Source: Orthonyx spaldingii (Eukaryota > Chordata > Aves > Passeriformes > Orthonychidae). Taken from it: a stretch of 64,000 nucleotides of DNA. Positions 38,801 to 50,949 of the stretch are shown piece after piece. The translations under genes and the position numbers were made by a program. The stretch lies in NCBI GenBank assembly GCA_013397795.1, contig VZTJ01002455.1, positions 279,861 to 343,860 of the forward strand, read 5' to 3'. The notes under the pieces were generated by a model. That model did not search any database. It saw only the letters and a program-made list of their open reading frames with translations, and was not told the origin of the DNA. Position 1 is the first letter of the stretch. Each line of letters opens with the position of its first letter.

Positions 38801-39343
38801 CAGTAGCCGAGTAGGAGATGTTACTTTTAGGTGTGTTTTCCCTTCTGCTCTTCCCATTCACAGTCCCGTTGTGGTAATTTCCTGAAGGTGTAATCTTTGT
38901 AGCATGATTGTACAAACATCCATATGAGATTCCTGACTTCTTGTTCTCACTGAAGTATGTTAAAGCAATAGTAATTTTCCTTCTGTCCTTTTCTCCACCT
39001 GCAACTTCGCTTCTGTTCTGTTCTAGAGGAATCCCAGTATCCTGCTATTCAACAGACATATGTTGTTGACATGGATAACTGCAGTGTCCCCATACTCCTT
39101 TATTTTTATGGAGAAAATATAAAAGGGTTTGTTACAATGGATTTTAACACCTGAGTCATGGAACCGTATTGTTGAAACTGTAAATTTTAAGGCAATTTTC
39201 TGAACTCGCTTGAAAGTGGAATGTTGCATCCTTTTATGCTATTTCCTGCTTCCTATGTAGTTTTATTCAGATTTTTTAACCTTCTTTCTAAGTTTCGGCC
39301 TCCTGTGTATTAGGTACAGTATTTTCTGCCTTTCATACTTTGT

Positions 39344-39349
39344 AATAAA
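39344..39349 (+). other. DCAF7: Distal AATAAA for DCAF7
   Basis: TTGTAATAAAAACGG, followed by a TTTGTAG stretch. Best candidate for the main long-UTR end. Another AATAAA lies at 40085-40090. Confidence 0.5.
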
Positions 39350-41231
39350 AACGGAACATTTGTAGATTGACTGCAGTTCACTGTGTGATGAGTGAAAACC
39401 TGGGGGGAGCAGGGAACTACGAGTGAACTTCATTTCTTCTGTGTGGAGTTTGTTGCTGTAAGAGGAGGCTGATTGCTCTGCATTGTCTCTGCAAAGCTGC
39501 TGAAGTATATTGATCCCTCATCCTACAAATTACCCAAACAAACTCGGTAATTCCAGTTGCAAGTTTCCCTAAATAATTACATTGTTAGGAACCCAGTCAC
39601 GACAGAACTCCAACAGAATGGTTAAAATGCAGCTGTACATTAAATATTTGCTTTCTTAAAAATCTGCTGCGGGGTCCCTGTATTCCAGTGTTGTTTCTCC
39701 TCATGTTTTCCAACCCTTTGCTTGTTCCCTACACAACAAACGGGAATTATCTGCTGTGTGGTTTTGGTTTTAAGACGAGGGGAAGAGGGATTTTTTTAGA
39801 ATTCAAATAATTAGTCTCTGAGGGGTTTTGAATATAGGCAAAGTGAAGACAGAGCTTTAAGTCTCTCCTGGGCAAGGTGACCTCTCTCAAAGGGAGATTT
39901 TCCTACCTAGTCACTGCTGTCATGTCTGAAACAGGGAGCAAGGAGGTGAATGGGGTGGCAGAGCTTGGAAATTTGTACCTTAGGCCTTGGCAAGCAGGAG
40001 TGATGACTTCACTAAGTATTTAGATTAACTCTAGTTCAACTAAACGGTTGGATTTCTGTCTAATTCTTTGTGTACTGGCTTTGAAATAAAAGCTTAGGAA
40101 GCTTCATGACCACAGTGGAGGGAGTTGCCTGCAAAGATGCTGCAGTGGTTTCTAAGCTATATATGGGCTTCGTGCTAGTAACCCCTGCTCAGAAAAGATA
40201 CTTTTTTCCTAAGAATTGTTTGTCTTTTATCCTAGAAATGTATTTGCAGCCTCGTAGATTTATTTTTTTCCCCCTGGGTCTGTGCTTTGGAATACTCCAG
40301 AGAAACTTCCTCAGCTTCCACTGCAGTGGAAGGAGGCAGCTTGTGCCAATTGGAACAGTGCAAAAAGTGGTGGACTGGTAGATGATGGGCTAAGCAGGTT
40401 GCCTGTCAGTGTGGCAAAACAAGGGCCATAGAATGATGTAGAGGGATGGAGGTAGAAGAAAAGACGAGAGGTTCTCCCTTTTGCAAAAGCTAAGGGAACA
40501 GCCAACATCTGGCACAGCTGTCTTGCTCTGTGACCTTGGGAAAGTCCCTGCTCTGATACCAGCTGGAAGTGAAAAGCACATCATTAATCAGCAATCAGTA
40601 AATGGCTCGAAAATACTTGAAAACGAAAGAAAACCGCCGTGGTAACACAATACACGGCAATAGGTGTAGAGGAAAAGTGGTCTCTGAGACTATTCCAGGG
40701 CCTGTGACTGGAAGAAGCACTTAATTTTGAGCTTTCTCATTAGTGCTGTTTTAGAAACAGTCCGGACTGCCAGCTCAGAGGAAGTAATGATCTAAAAGCA
40801 TATAATATTTTTAACGTTCTTCCTCCCCTGCCTTCTCTAATTTTGCCATTCCAAAGGCAGAACAGCTCCTGGTTTGTTTTTAACCAGCTTCAGAGCCCCC
40901 TCTGCTGGAATGCTGTTGGCAGCCAGGCCCAGTCCTGGGCAGCAGGACAGGTACAGGTGCACAGCTGCTGGGAAAGGCTGCTGCAGGCGTGTTTTACCGG
41001 AGTTTCACATGAACTATATCTTCTTCTGCTGGGGGAAAGGTAAATTTGGGCCCTTCTATGTCCTGCCGTGCTGTCCTAGAGTTGGAGAGTGATGATAGTG
41101 TTCCATTCACTTCGTTTTCAAAGCTGAGAACACAACAGGAAGTTGTGAGGAGAGACAGAACTGCCTGGAATTAGTGAGATTACTGATTTCTGCAGAAGAC
41201 AGTGCAGAACCCTTTGAAGACTGGATACTCC

Positions 41232-41363
41232 TGGATCCCTGGAAGTGTCCAAGGCCAGGTTGGATGGGGCTTGCAGCACCCTGGGACAGTGGAAGGTGTC
41301 CCTGCCTGTGGCAGGGATGGCTCTGGATGGGCTTGAAAGTCCTTCCAACCCAAACCATTCAAG
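41232..41363 (+). mobile_element. CR1 LINE 3'-end fragment
   Basis: ggatccctggaagtgtccaa to cttccaacccaaaccattc; a short sense-orientation CR1 tail. Confidence 0.92.
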
Positions 41364-42090
41364 AATTCTCTGGCTCTATTTACAGGGTTTCTCCTCCTTG
41401 CCCCCTTGTGTGGCTGTGGAGTCCAAGATGTAGAATTAGGAAGTTTTGGCATGGGACAAGGCTCAGCCTGGAGCCTGCTCAGCTCCCCAGGAAGGATGTG
41501 TCTACCTAAACAAGAAGGGAAACAGGAAGGAAAGAAGAAATAGTACATCTGATAGCAAGGAAAAGAGGCTTTTTGAGTCAGGTATGCTTCAGAAAATGGA
41601 AATGCTACCAAAACAGAAAATAAGATGATGGCATGGTGATTAAGACACCAGGAAAAGATGCCAGGAGTTAAATCTCAAAGGTCTACTCCAGACTTCCTGT
41701 GTAACTTTTAACAAGTCACTGTCTCTCTGTGCAATGCCCTTAAGTCCCTGAAATAGGGATTACACTTCCTTTTCGTAGTTGATGCAGCGTGACAGCATTA
41801 AACAATTAGGCCTTGTAAAGTTCCTTTAAAACAAATGGGCTGACTGGGAACACAGGAGCTCCTGGAGAGTCTCTGTGAATATCTTTACTGATGATTTTAC
41901 ATTAAATGGCATCAGACAATCTGAGTAAATTCAAGAATTATGTATGTTCTGCAGTTGCTGTTAACAGGAGTGAAGCTTCTCTGCTGGAAGCTGCAGCCTT
42001 GGAAGGATGTGGGCAGTCTGGGTGGCAAACCACAGAACATCAGCTGGTGTAAAACAAATAACCTGATTCTCATCAGGAACTGTAGTGGCA

Positions 42091-42359
42091 GGACAAGGAG
42101 AACTGGGTTCAGACTGAGGGAGAGAAGAATTAGATGGGATATGGGGAAGAAATTTGTCCCTGTGAGGGTGGGCAGGCCCTGGCACAGGGTGCCCAGAGAA
42201 GCTGTGGCTGCCCCTGGATCCCTGGAAGTGCCCAAGGCCAGGCTGGACAGGGTTTGAAGCACCCTGGGACAGTGGAAGGTGTCCCTGCCCATGGCAGGGG
42301 TGGCACTGGGGGGTCTTTAAGGCCCCTTCCAACCCAAACCATTCTGGGATTCTGTGATT
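42091..42359 (+). mobile_element. CR1 LINE 3'-end fragment, well preserved
   Basis: Runs from ggacaaggagaactgggttc to attctgggattctgtgatt. Its last 210 bp differ at only about ten positions from the copy at 48617-48940, so both belong to one fairly young subfamily. Confidence 0.95.
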
Positions 42360-42480
42360 ATGCACAAAACCAGTACAGCATTAAGTACACAGCAAAAGTC
42401 AGAAAGGAATTACTGATTTTTTTCCTTAAGTTACACAAAAAAGGGGCACTTATTTTGGTAGCAGCTTGGATTTCAGTTCA

Positions 42481-42756
42481 GGAAGGATTTACCGGCTTGT
42501 CGGGAAAAAAAAAAAGGTGCAAGGGTCTGTAGTGGTCCAAAAAAAGTCCAGATAGCACTCGCATGTAGATAGTGATGTGAGAATGTCTGTGAAATGGGGA
42601 AACCACAAATCAAGAGNGAAGAATTTACGGGCTTGTAAGGAAAAAAAAAAAAAAAGGTGCAAGGGTCTGTAGTGGTCCAAAAGAAGTCCAGATAGCACTC
42701 GCATGTAGATAGTGATGTGAGAATGTCTGTGAAATGGGGAAACCACAAATCAAGAG
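42481..42756 (+). repeat. 136/139-bp tandem duplication joined by a single N
   Basis: Copy 1 (42481-42616) and copy 2 (42618-42756) are nearly identical apart from poly-A length and a few bases in the first 25. The only N for kilobases lies exactly between them at 42617. This suggests that overlapping contig ends were not collapsed. Confidence 0.9.
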
Positions 42757-43789
42757 ATAAAATTGTTGGTTTACACATTAGGCTTGACAGGTGGGTGAAG
42801 TGATGAGCTGTTAAGGACAAATCATTCTATTTTCAATTTGGTAAAGGAAGGGAGGGGGGAAGCTTCAGTGAAATCCAGACACCCTGGGCAGTTGGAGATG
42901 GGAAGAGGGTGGGTGTCTCCTACCATCTGCCAGGAGCTCCTGGCTCCTGTCACAAGCTGCCACTCGCCGGTCTAATATCTTTTGGACGCAGTAAACTGAG
43001 TTTCTACACAAGGGACACGGAATCCTTCTCATTTAACAGGGCTTCAACTGAGAATTTTTATGTGCAAACATGTAGGAACTGCAAGATAGGCAAAAGTAAC
43101 AAATGGTGAGGTGATGATGGAGTGCTTTGAAATCAGGGCTGGCGCGGTGGGGAATTGATACGAAACTTCTGCCTCCCAGGGCACGGGGTGGGCTCTTCCC
43201 TCTCTCAGAAAAACCTTTGTATAATGATCTTGGCACTAAGAGCAAGCACTAAAATCAAATATGGTGATGAACGAAAGTGGGAGGCTTCAATAACATGAGG
43301 GAACTGGAGTATCTTGGCGACTGGATGACTGAAGAGTGAGGGATAGAGATGAGATGAAATGTAACAGCAAAGAGTGTAAGGATGTGACTTCATGGACAAG
43401 GAGAAATTTGTGAAGGATACCAAGAGTGTTTTATTGGAAATTAGTGAGGAAAGGAAACTGAGATTTAGTGGTTGATAAAGGATAGTGATGAGCCATCATG
43501 AGGCTGTGAAAAACACGTCAAAAAGTGCTTCCAAGATCAGTAATGATGCTGTCGAATGAGACAGGAATTCAAATGGGAACGGGGGCAAAAAGCTACCAGG
43601 ATGATAGCACAAATACAAGGCTTGTGTTACGAAGGGAAAGCGGCAGGATTTATTTTTTATTTTATTATTATAGCTCATTTTAGGGGGACATTTCTGCTTG
43701 CTAGCGCTGTGAATTGGTTCCCAGGGCTGCTTTGCTGCACACACAGCACTCGCAGAGGACAAAATTCGATTTTTTCTTTTCCTTTCTGG

Positions 43790-44700
43790 GCCCAGCCCCG
43801 CTCGGTGGGCGGGGCCGCGCCGCCGTCAATCACTCTGAATGACAGCCGAGTGGGCGTGGCCTTCCACGCCCCGCCTCCTGCCGCGCGAGGGGGCGTGGCT
43901 CCGGCGCGGCCCACCGGGCCCCCGTGATTGACAGCCGGCTCGGCGGGGAGGCGGGGCGGGCGGCGCGGCTGCTCGCTCTCCCATTGGCCGGCGGCGCCGT
44001 CGGGCGGGCGCGTTGGCGGCGCTGATTGGCGGGCGGCGGCGGGCGGCGCGGTGATTGGCGGGCGGCGCGGTGATTGGCAGGAGGCGGCGGGTGCGNNNNN
44101 NNNNNNNNNNNNNNNNNNNNNNNNNNNNNNNNNNNNNNNNNNNNNNNNNNNNNNNNNNNNNNNNNNNNNNNNNNNNNNNNNNNNNNNNNNNNNNNNNNNN
44201 NNNNNNNNNNNNNNNNNNNNNNNNNNNNNNNNNNNNNNNNNNNNNNNNNNNNNNNNNNNNNNNNNNNNNNNNNNNNNNNNNNNNNNNNNNNNNNNNNNNN
44301 NNNNNNNNNNNNNNNNNNNNNNNNNNNNNNNNNNNNNNNNNNNNNNNNNNNNNNNNNNNNNNNNNNNNNNNNNNNNNNNNNNNNNNNNNNNNNNNNNNNN
44401 NNNNNNNNNNNNNNNNNNNNNNNNNNNNNNNNNNNNNNNNNNNNNNNNNNNNNNNNNNGGAAGGGGGCGGCGGGGGCTCGGCCGGGCCTGCCGGGATGGG
44501 GAGCGGGGCTGCCCCGGGCCCGGTGCGGTCGGTGCCGGCCTCCCGGGTCCCTGCGGTCCGTGCGCGGCCCCGGAGGCCCCGGCCCCGCTCCCCCCGGCCA
44601 CCGGCAGCGCCGCGGGGAAATGGTGGATTTTCACGGATTTGGTTAAAACGGTAAAAATCGGTTTACGGGAAACGTGCGGTGCCCCCGGGTTTTGCTAAAC
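43790..44700 (+). promoter_or_regulatory. MAP3K3: MAP3K3 CpG-island promoter with CCAAT-box array
   Basis: A very GC/CpG-rich island with Sp/KLF-type boxes (GGGCGGGGC near 43808, GGGCGTGGC near 43852 and 43890) and four inverted CCAAT boxes: ATTGG at 43983-43987, 44025-44029, 44054-44058 and 44073-44077. The last two sit in repeated GGCGCGGTGATTGGC units 19 bp apart, running into the gap at 44096. No TATA box. The transcription start and exon 1 are probably in the gap or just beside it. Confidence 0.8.
44096..44458. other. Assembly gap, 363 N
   Basis: Run of N in the MAP3K3 CpG island. It probably hides the transcription start and the first exon. Confidence 0.99.
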
Positions 44701-47321
44701 TTGGCCGGACAGAGCCGGCGGAGATGAGCGGGTCGGGCTGAGCTCAGGGAGCTCTTTCAGCCTCCAGGAGAGGTTGGCTCGTCTTGAGACGGGAATTGTT
44801 CTGCTCCAGCTTAATTGGGGAAATTTTTGGTATTAATCGCAGCTTGGGAGTCCATCAAAATAGATTTTCCTTTATGGAGCTCCCCCTGAGTTCTCATTTG
44901 CCATTCTTAGCCTAGACAGCAACATGTAAAAACAAGCAAAGGAGTTGGAAGAACTCTTTTTGAAGAGGAAAACGTTGTTATGAGGAGTTGCCATGACTGA
45001 ATTTGATTGATTAATTTGGATTTGGACTGTATGTCCTGTATAAAGAACTGCTTATAGAGGGAGTCTTGCATTTCCTAATTCCTTTTTCAGCTTAAAGAGA
45101 GATGCTAAAATGAAGCTTTTAATTGCTCTAAACCAGAACTTACTCATGTTTGCATATTGGCACGGGAATTCCTGCTGTTTTAAGTGTTGAGTTCCATGGC
45201 TTCGTGGGCTACAACTTTAATGTTTCTTCCCTACTACCAAGTTGAGTTTTCTAAGACTCTCCTTCATTTGGGCTGTGTGCATAATTAGCTTTTATACTTT
45301 AAATTCGAAAAGCATTGCAAATGTTACTCTGCAACTACTTCAACATCTCTTTACTCTGCTTTGATTTGGTAAATGCAACAGATTCATGCAAATCCATCAC
45401 TAGATTTCTCTGCTACAAAGAGAGGAATGGTGCAATCTGCTCTGTTCCTTCTCCAAAGAACCAGCGAGGTGGTTCATAAACTGCAAATGGTTTAGAAGTA
45501 AGAAGTTGGATTTCCATGAAAGTGTTTTCCAATGGTAGTTGGACCTGTGTTTGTAAACACTTGAGTGCAGAATGAAAAAATACAATTTCATGGACCATCC
45601 CCTATAGCACTGTGTGTGTCACGGCACAGCTGCAAGCAGATGCCTTTATAATGGGCAAAACCTAAATTCATTGGGCAACTGTGGTCAGATAATCTGATTA
45701 ATGATGGATAACGGGCCATGTATCACACTCTGGTTTCCTTCAGTCTGGTGTTCCCTAACCCACCTGAAGGACATGTGGTTGATGTCAGAGTTTGCTGAAC
45801 TCTGCTGCTTCAGCGGGGGCTCACCTGGAGCTGTTCCGAGCTCTGCACAGCCAGGACAATTCCTGAAGTTTACTTCTCTCCAGACACTCCTTGGCAGGCT
45901 TGAGAACGGGGATTTTTGCCTCTGGTACCTGTGCAGGGGTGAGCGGGGCTGGGTTTGGGGTGTGCAGGCCCCGCTCCCTCCAGCCGTTCCCTCGATCCGC
46001 TCGGTTTTCCTGCCTGTGTCACTTCCTTCCCTTGGCTCACACGCACCCAGTGACACCCGGGGGGAGGGAGCAGGGCTCAGCCTGCAGGTTAGGACCGGCT
46101 CAAATCCCAAATTCCGGCCTTTTCCTTTCATTTGTGAATGAAAAGAGGGACCGTGAATAGATCCCACAAGGATCAGCCTCGTAGAGCTCTCTGGTTTTTC
46201 CTCTCACCCCACAAACCAGGTCATTTGTGATTTCCCAAAACTTGGGCACAGCAGCATTTCGGTATCACTAAAACTACCCACAGCAAAGGACTCAAAATGG
46301 AACTCTTTCCAAGACTTTTTCCAGACCTTGAACATAGACACAATTTGTCTAAAATTTCCCCGTTGCCCCTGGATCTGCCGATTGCTCGCACAAAACAGCT
46401 TTGCTGTTGTGGTGATCGATAACAAACACACAGATTTATTCACTTTTTTGTCTTTTAAACCAATGTGGCATCTTGTCTCCCACTATCACACCATATAAAA
46501 CACTATCCTGGGCTAGGGGGGTTCGTGGATTTCCTGGTTTTATCCATGTGCAGACACTTTCGCTGTTCGAACTTTGTGATTTCTTTTTTTTCTCCCAAAC
46601 TGTTTCCATTTCTGACTTGTTCAGACCTGTGTAGCAAACCACGGATTCGTTGAAGCAAATGCTTTGTGGAGAGGAATAACTTTCTCTGTGAGCAGCAGTT
46701 CACTTTTATCGATGTTATAAAAATCCTTGAGTGTAGTTTTTAAAACATGAAAAGCATTTCCTGGACAACATCTCTCCTGCACAAAGCAGAGCTGTGTTTC
46801 CCAGACCTACTGGAGACCAGGCAAAACAGGGTCTCTCAGTGCACTCCAAAAATTGCTTCGTTTTCATTTGTAGCAACTTCTGCATTGTGTGATTAATGTA
46901 ATGCTGCTCCACGTGCTGCTTGAAGTCAGTCTATGGGAATCCTCTGTTTTGATGGAAATAAAGGAGTATTCATGCTTCGCAGCATTAAATCCATCACAGT
47001 GCTGTCTTCACCAGAGACAAGTTTTCCCCACACAAGCTCGGATCAATATTTGACTTTATTTTGTATTTTTAAGAGGTAAATGCTCTGTCATGTCCTACCT
47101 CATCAACATAGGGATGAATTACACGATGTATGGTTTAGCAGTAGGGAGCCAATACCTCGGTGTAAGACTGCTAAAAAATGTATAATAACATCCAAATTCA
47201 CCTGAAGTTGTTCTGTCACCTTTGTTAGAACATGAACTGTTGCAGTTTTATGAAGATAAATAATATTTCAGTGTTAGAACGACTGCAGTGAGTGAGATCC
47301 AGGGCACTGACTGGGGTTTAC

Positions 47322-47426
47322 AGAATATCCTGAGTTGGAAGGGACCCACAGGGACCCTGGAGTCCAACTCCTGGTCCTGCTCAGGACACCCCAACAGTCC
47401 CACCCTCTGCATCCCTGAGAGTGTTG
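47322..47426 (-). mobile_element. CR1 fragment of a different subfamily
   Basis: agaatatcctgagttggaag, then gagtccaactcctggtcctg, then aggacaccccaacagtccca: the reverse-oriented tail of a diverged CR1 subfamily. Confidence 0.85.
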
Positions 47427-48097
47427 AGCTCTGCTGTTTGCCAGATGCTGCCCGTCAGAGTTGGTGCTGTAAATTCACAATGTCTCGGCTGATAAATAAA
47501 TTCTCTTTGTAGCTGAGCTCCAGTCTGTAGTAAGGGGCTCGTGGTTGGCTGGATGTGTCCTCTGTGACACGAGGGAGTGACTGAGGAGCTGACTGCACAC
47601 AGCCCAGGATCCAACACCTGTAGCCAACCCTTGTAACCACTGATCTTTGTTTTCCAGTGACAGTCCTGTTTAGAGGAGAATTCTTATTCCCAGACATATT
47701 CTTTGATTGACTTGATTTCTTGTCGTGAGCCCTCAGCTGTAGACTGCTTTCATAGCTGGTTTGCCTCTTGCCCAAAGGAACTCTGCCAACACAAGCTCTT
47801 CTTCATCCTCCTGGTTTCTGGCCAAACCCAAACTGCACTGTAGTGGAAAACTTGTATCCCAGCTCTTCGCTGAGTGTTTTGGGTGGTAGGGACCTCGGGG
47901 ATGTTCCAGGCCGTAGGTTGTAGTATTTGGTTGTGCACAGTTTCAGCCTTTGTCTGCCAGGTGACTCCGAGGCTGTGCTTAACACCATCCAAATGAAGGA
48001 ATACCAGTAAATTTGAGACACTCCAGTAAAGATAAAAGGTTAAATGTTCAACTGTAAAGTAGGAAACTTAAAAAANTCAACGGAAAAGAGGAAAACT

Positions 48098-48118
48098 TAA
48101 AAAAAAAAAAAAAAAAAG
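48098..48118. repeat. Poly-A tract beside a single-N scar
   Basis: About 19 A residues. The preceding AGGAAAACTTAAA is a near-copy of AGGAAACTTAAA just left of the N at 48076. Confidence 0.9.
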
Positions 48119-48616
48119 TTGTGCCGTTGCCTACCTGGAACTTTAGCTTCATCCACAGCTGTTTCTTCACATTTTCATCCCACAAGGGGTTACTTAGTGC
48201 TGAGATAGATCCCAGCAATTATTTCCTTTGGCTGATGTGCTTCTCCAAAAGCAGCCTCTTGCTTTGGTTGTGTTACTTACACCCCTCGCTTCTTTTACAT
48301 GCAGTTGGAATGTCAAGGAGTGCTGTCTCTCCCTTCTCCACTGCCACAATGTGGTTATTGTCTCATTTGGCTTGTCTTGGACAGCACAGATTTGGTGCGT
48401 TTTGATTTGGATTTTTTTTTATATTCTCTGCTCTGCATTCCTTTTAAAAGAGTTTTTCTGTAATTAACGCCTTCTGCAGATGCATTGGGAGATTTCTTTT
48501 CATTCCCTTTCATGATCTGGTCTAGGCTTGATGTTTCTGGTTTTTGGTAATACATTCTGGAGTCCACAGTGAATGTATCTCAGATGTTGGGGGCTCTCAG
48601 GACCGAGTTAGGATTC

Positions 48617-48940
48617 GCCTTCCAGTACCTGAAGGGAGCCTGCAAGAAAGATGGAGAGAGACTTTACAAGGACAGGACAAGGGGGAACAGCTTCAAACTG
48701 CCCCAGGGCAGGGTTAGGTGGGGTATTGAGAAGAAATTCCTCCCTGTGAGGGTGGGCAGGCCCTGGCACAGGGTGCCCAGAGAAGCTGTGGCTGCCCCTG
48801 GATCCCTGGAAGTGTCCAAGGCCAGGTTGGATGGGATTTGGAGCACCCTGGGACAGTGGAAGGTGTCCCTGCCCATGGCAGGGGTGGCACTGGGGGGTCT
48901 TTAAGGCCCCTTCCAACCCAAACCATTCTGGGATTCTGTG
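48617..48940 (+). mobile_element. CR1 LINE 3'-end fragment, longest copy
   Basis: Extends further 5' than the others (gccttccagtacctgaaggg, gcaagaaagatggagagaga) and ends attctgggattctgtg. Closely similar to the copy at 42091-42359. Confidence 0.95.
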
Positions 48941-50949
48941 AAAGCTAAAACAGACCTGGGCAGAAACTGTTGGTTATAGCAAAGATAATCCTGGTGTGAC
49001 TTCTGTCCTGACTGGGACTTCTTCAGATGTTCCCTCCTTACAAATAGGTGTATTTTTCCCCTGTTTTGCTTCTAACTTTTGGCAGGATTTGCTCCCTGCG
49101 TGCTTTACAAGCTGGATGTGCCCCACATCTGTCATCTTTAAGCATTGCGAAAATCTAGTTTGTTATTCAGACATTGATTAATTATGAAGCCAGTCTTCTG
49201 CATCAAACATAAACCAACTGCTTTGGAGAGACTCGTGAACAAATGCACGACGTGAAATTGCAGAAACAAATAGTCCCAATGAGTCCCTCTTACAGAGAAA
49301 TACAGATGCAAGTCAGTCCATCATTTGCTGTCCAGCAGCTGCTCCCAGGACAACTCTTCCAAAGGCAAGTGATTGCCCATCAAACCAGTGCTGTGAGTCA
49401 GGGATGTGTGTAACCATGGTGGACTCTTAAAATTAAGTTTCAGTTATTTACAAATCAGCCTCAAAAGTGCTCCTTTCAATTCAAACTGCTCAAAGGGACA
49501 TATGGAGGGGAGAAGGGAGGAACTGTGCATGTCAGGCACTGCACACCTGACACACCATCATGTGATAACCTCATCTGGTTCACATCACTTCCAAGAGTCC
49601 CAATTATCAAAAAAAAAAAAAAGCTTTACATTCAAAACCAGGGTTCAGATCCTCCCAAACTCTTTCAGAAAGGGCAGATTCTCCTGGGCATGTCCAGAGC
49701 TGACCAAATCACTGATTCAAATTCCATGCCTAAGTAATGCCTTAATATCAGGAAGGATTTGACTGAGTGTATTATTTGCCAAGGAAACAACACTTTATCT
49801 CTAAAAACTTTTTGAGTCTTGATCTGTGAGACACCAGCCAGGCAGTGCAGCAGGCAGGAGTGTGCCAGGAGCAGAGTGCCAGTGTGAGGTGCTGCTTTGT
49901 TGGCTGTGGCACAGTGCCTGGGAATAAAGTGCCCACTGCAATCCCATTTTGGACAAAACTTCGCTTGGCAGCTTCCTTTACCTTTTGCAATATCAAGGAA
50001 TTTAGGGTCGTTATCCTTGCTCAAGTCAAGGATTCGTTCCCATAGCTTTCAGACCTTTATGCACCATCCATCTGCATTTCTCTCCTTTCACATCTTTGTT
50101 TTTTCCTCTAAACTTCACACAAAGTTCTGCTAAATACCACTTCTCAAAACTAACAGGCAGTGGGAGAGGATACTTTAAATTGGTTACATCAGGAATCTTC
50201 AAAAAGTTATTCTTAGTGGAACATACAAGGGAAAAATCAATGTGTGTTTTTATATTGCTGCAAGGCAAGAAGCCTTGAATTGAACCTGCTGCCAGCAGAC
50301 GGTGTTCTTAGTGCTGGACAGCTTGAACCTGTTCAGCAGATCTTGAAATCTCATAAAGTGGTTTGAATTTTATTCCATCAGCTTGTTCTGAGGGGAGAGA
50401 GGAACGTGTTGGGGCAATCAGTGCAAGTGGATTTGTGTTCAGAGATAGTCCAGGATGATTCTTCATCCAGATTTTGATTTCTCTTTCTACTGGCTGTAGT
50501 TTGTTCCACTAGCAAGCAAGAATTCAGAGTTAACAGGATATAAAATGGGAAAGAACAGGCTTCTACCAGGTTTTCCTTGGCAGAAGCACCTCAGTTTGCC
50601 CTTCCTAAATGACCTGTGATGGTCTAGCAAATCTGTCCGAGTTTTGCTGTTTGTTGTGAGGCCTTTAGAACAGAATTAGGGGCTGGGGATATTTATTCTC
50701 ATCCTTACTCTGGCCAGATCCTTCTGTGACACTGGACAAGTGACTTAACGTGTATCTGTCAGTTGATTATGTCATTGGATAAAGTTTGGGATTTTTTGTG
50801 ACTGAATGAAATCGCAGTGTATTTGCAAAGATCCTGAAAAAGACTGTTGTTCTATGAGCCAGCAGAAAACCAGAAGTGTCAGAGGTGCAGAAATGTCACG
50901 GTTGGTGCTCACCCAGACGACTTACTCCCAAAATTCTTGTGCATCACAG

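Larger units (their letters stand above)
33143..39370 (+). other. DCAF7: Probable long DCAF7 3' UTR
   Basis: No coding exon or recognisable interspersed repeat was found here for about 6.2 kb after the stop. Candidate signals are AATAAA at 34110-34115, 35837-35842 and 39344-39349 (TGTAATAAAAAC). Mammalian DCAF7 mRNAs also carry a multi-kilobase 3' UTR, so the distal site at 39.34 kb is my preferred end. The extent is inferred. Confidence 0.55.
39371..43740. other. DCAF7-MAP3K3 intergenic region
   Basis: It holds two CR1 tails, a tandem duplication with an N scar and otherwise unique AT-rich sequence. I found none of the TACO1 exons that occupy this interval in human. Confidence 0.6.
44459..50949. 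other. MAP3K3: MAP3K3 5' flank / intron 1, no coding exon seen
   Basis: The exon at 50950 needs an upstream exon ending in ATG plus one G at a GT donor. I found no ATGG|GT in the GC-rich stretch 44459-44700, so the initiator is probably in the gap. The rest is AT-rich intron with CR1 copies at 47322 and 48617, a poly-A tract near 48.1 kb and a single N at 48076. Confidence 0.6.

Noticed and set aside
43675..44698. Open frames spanning the N gap at MAP3K3
   Set aside because: Same reason: N translated as X inside a CpG island.
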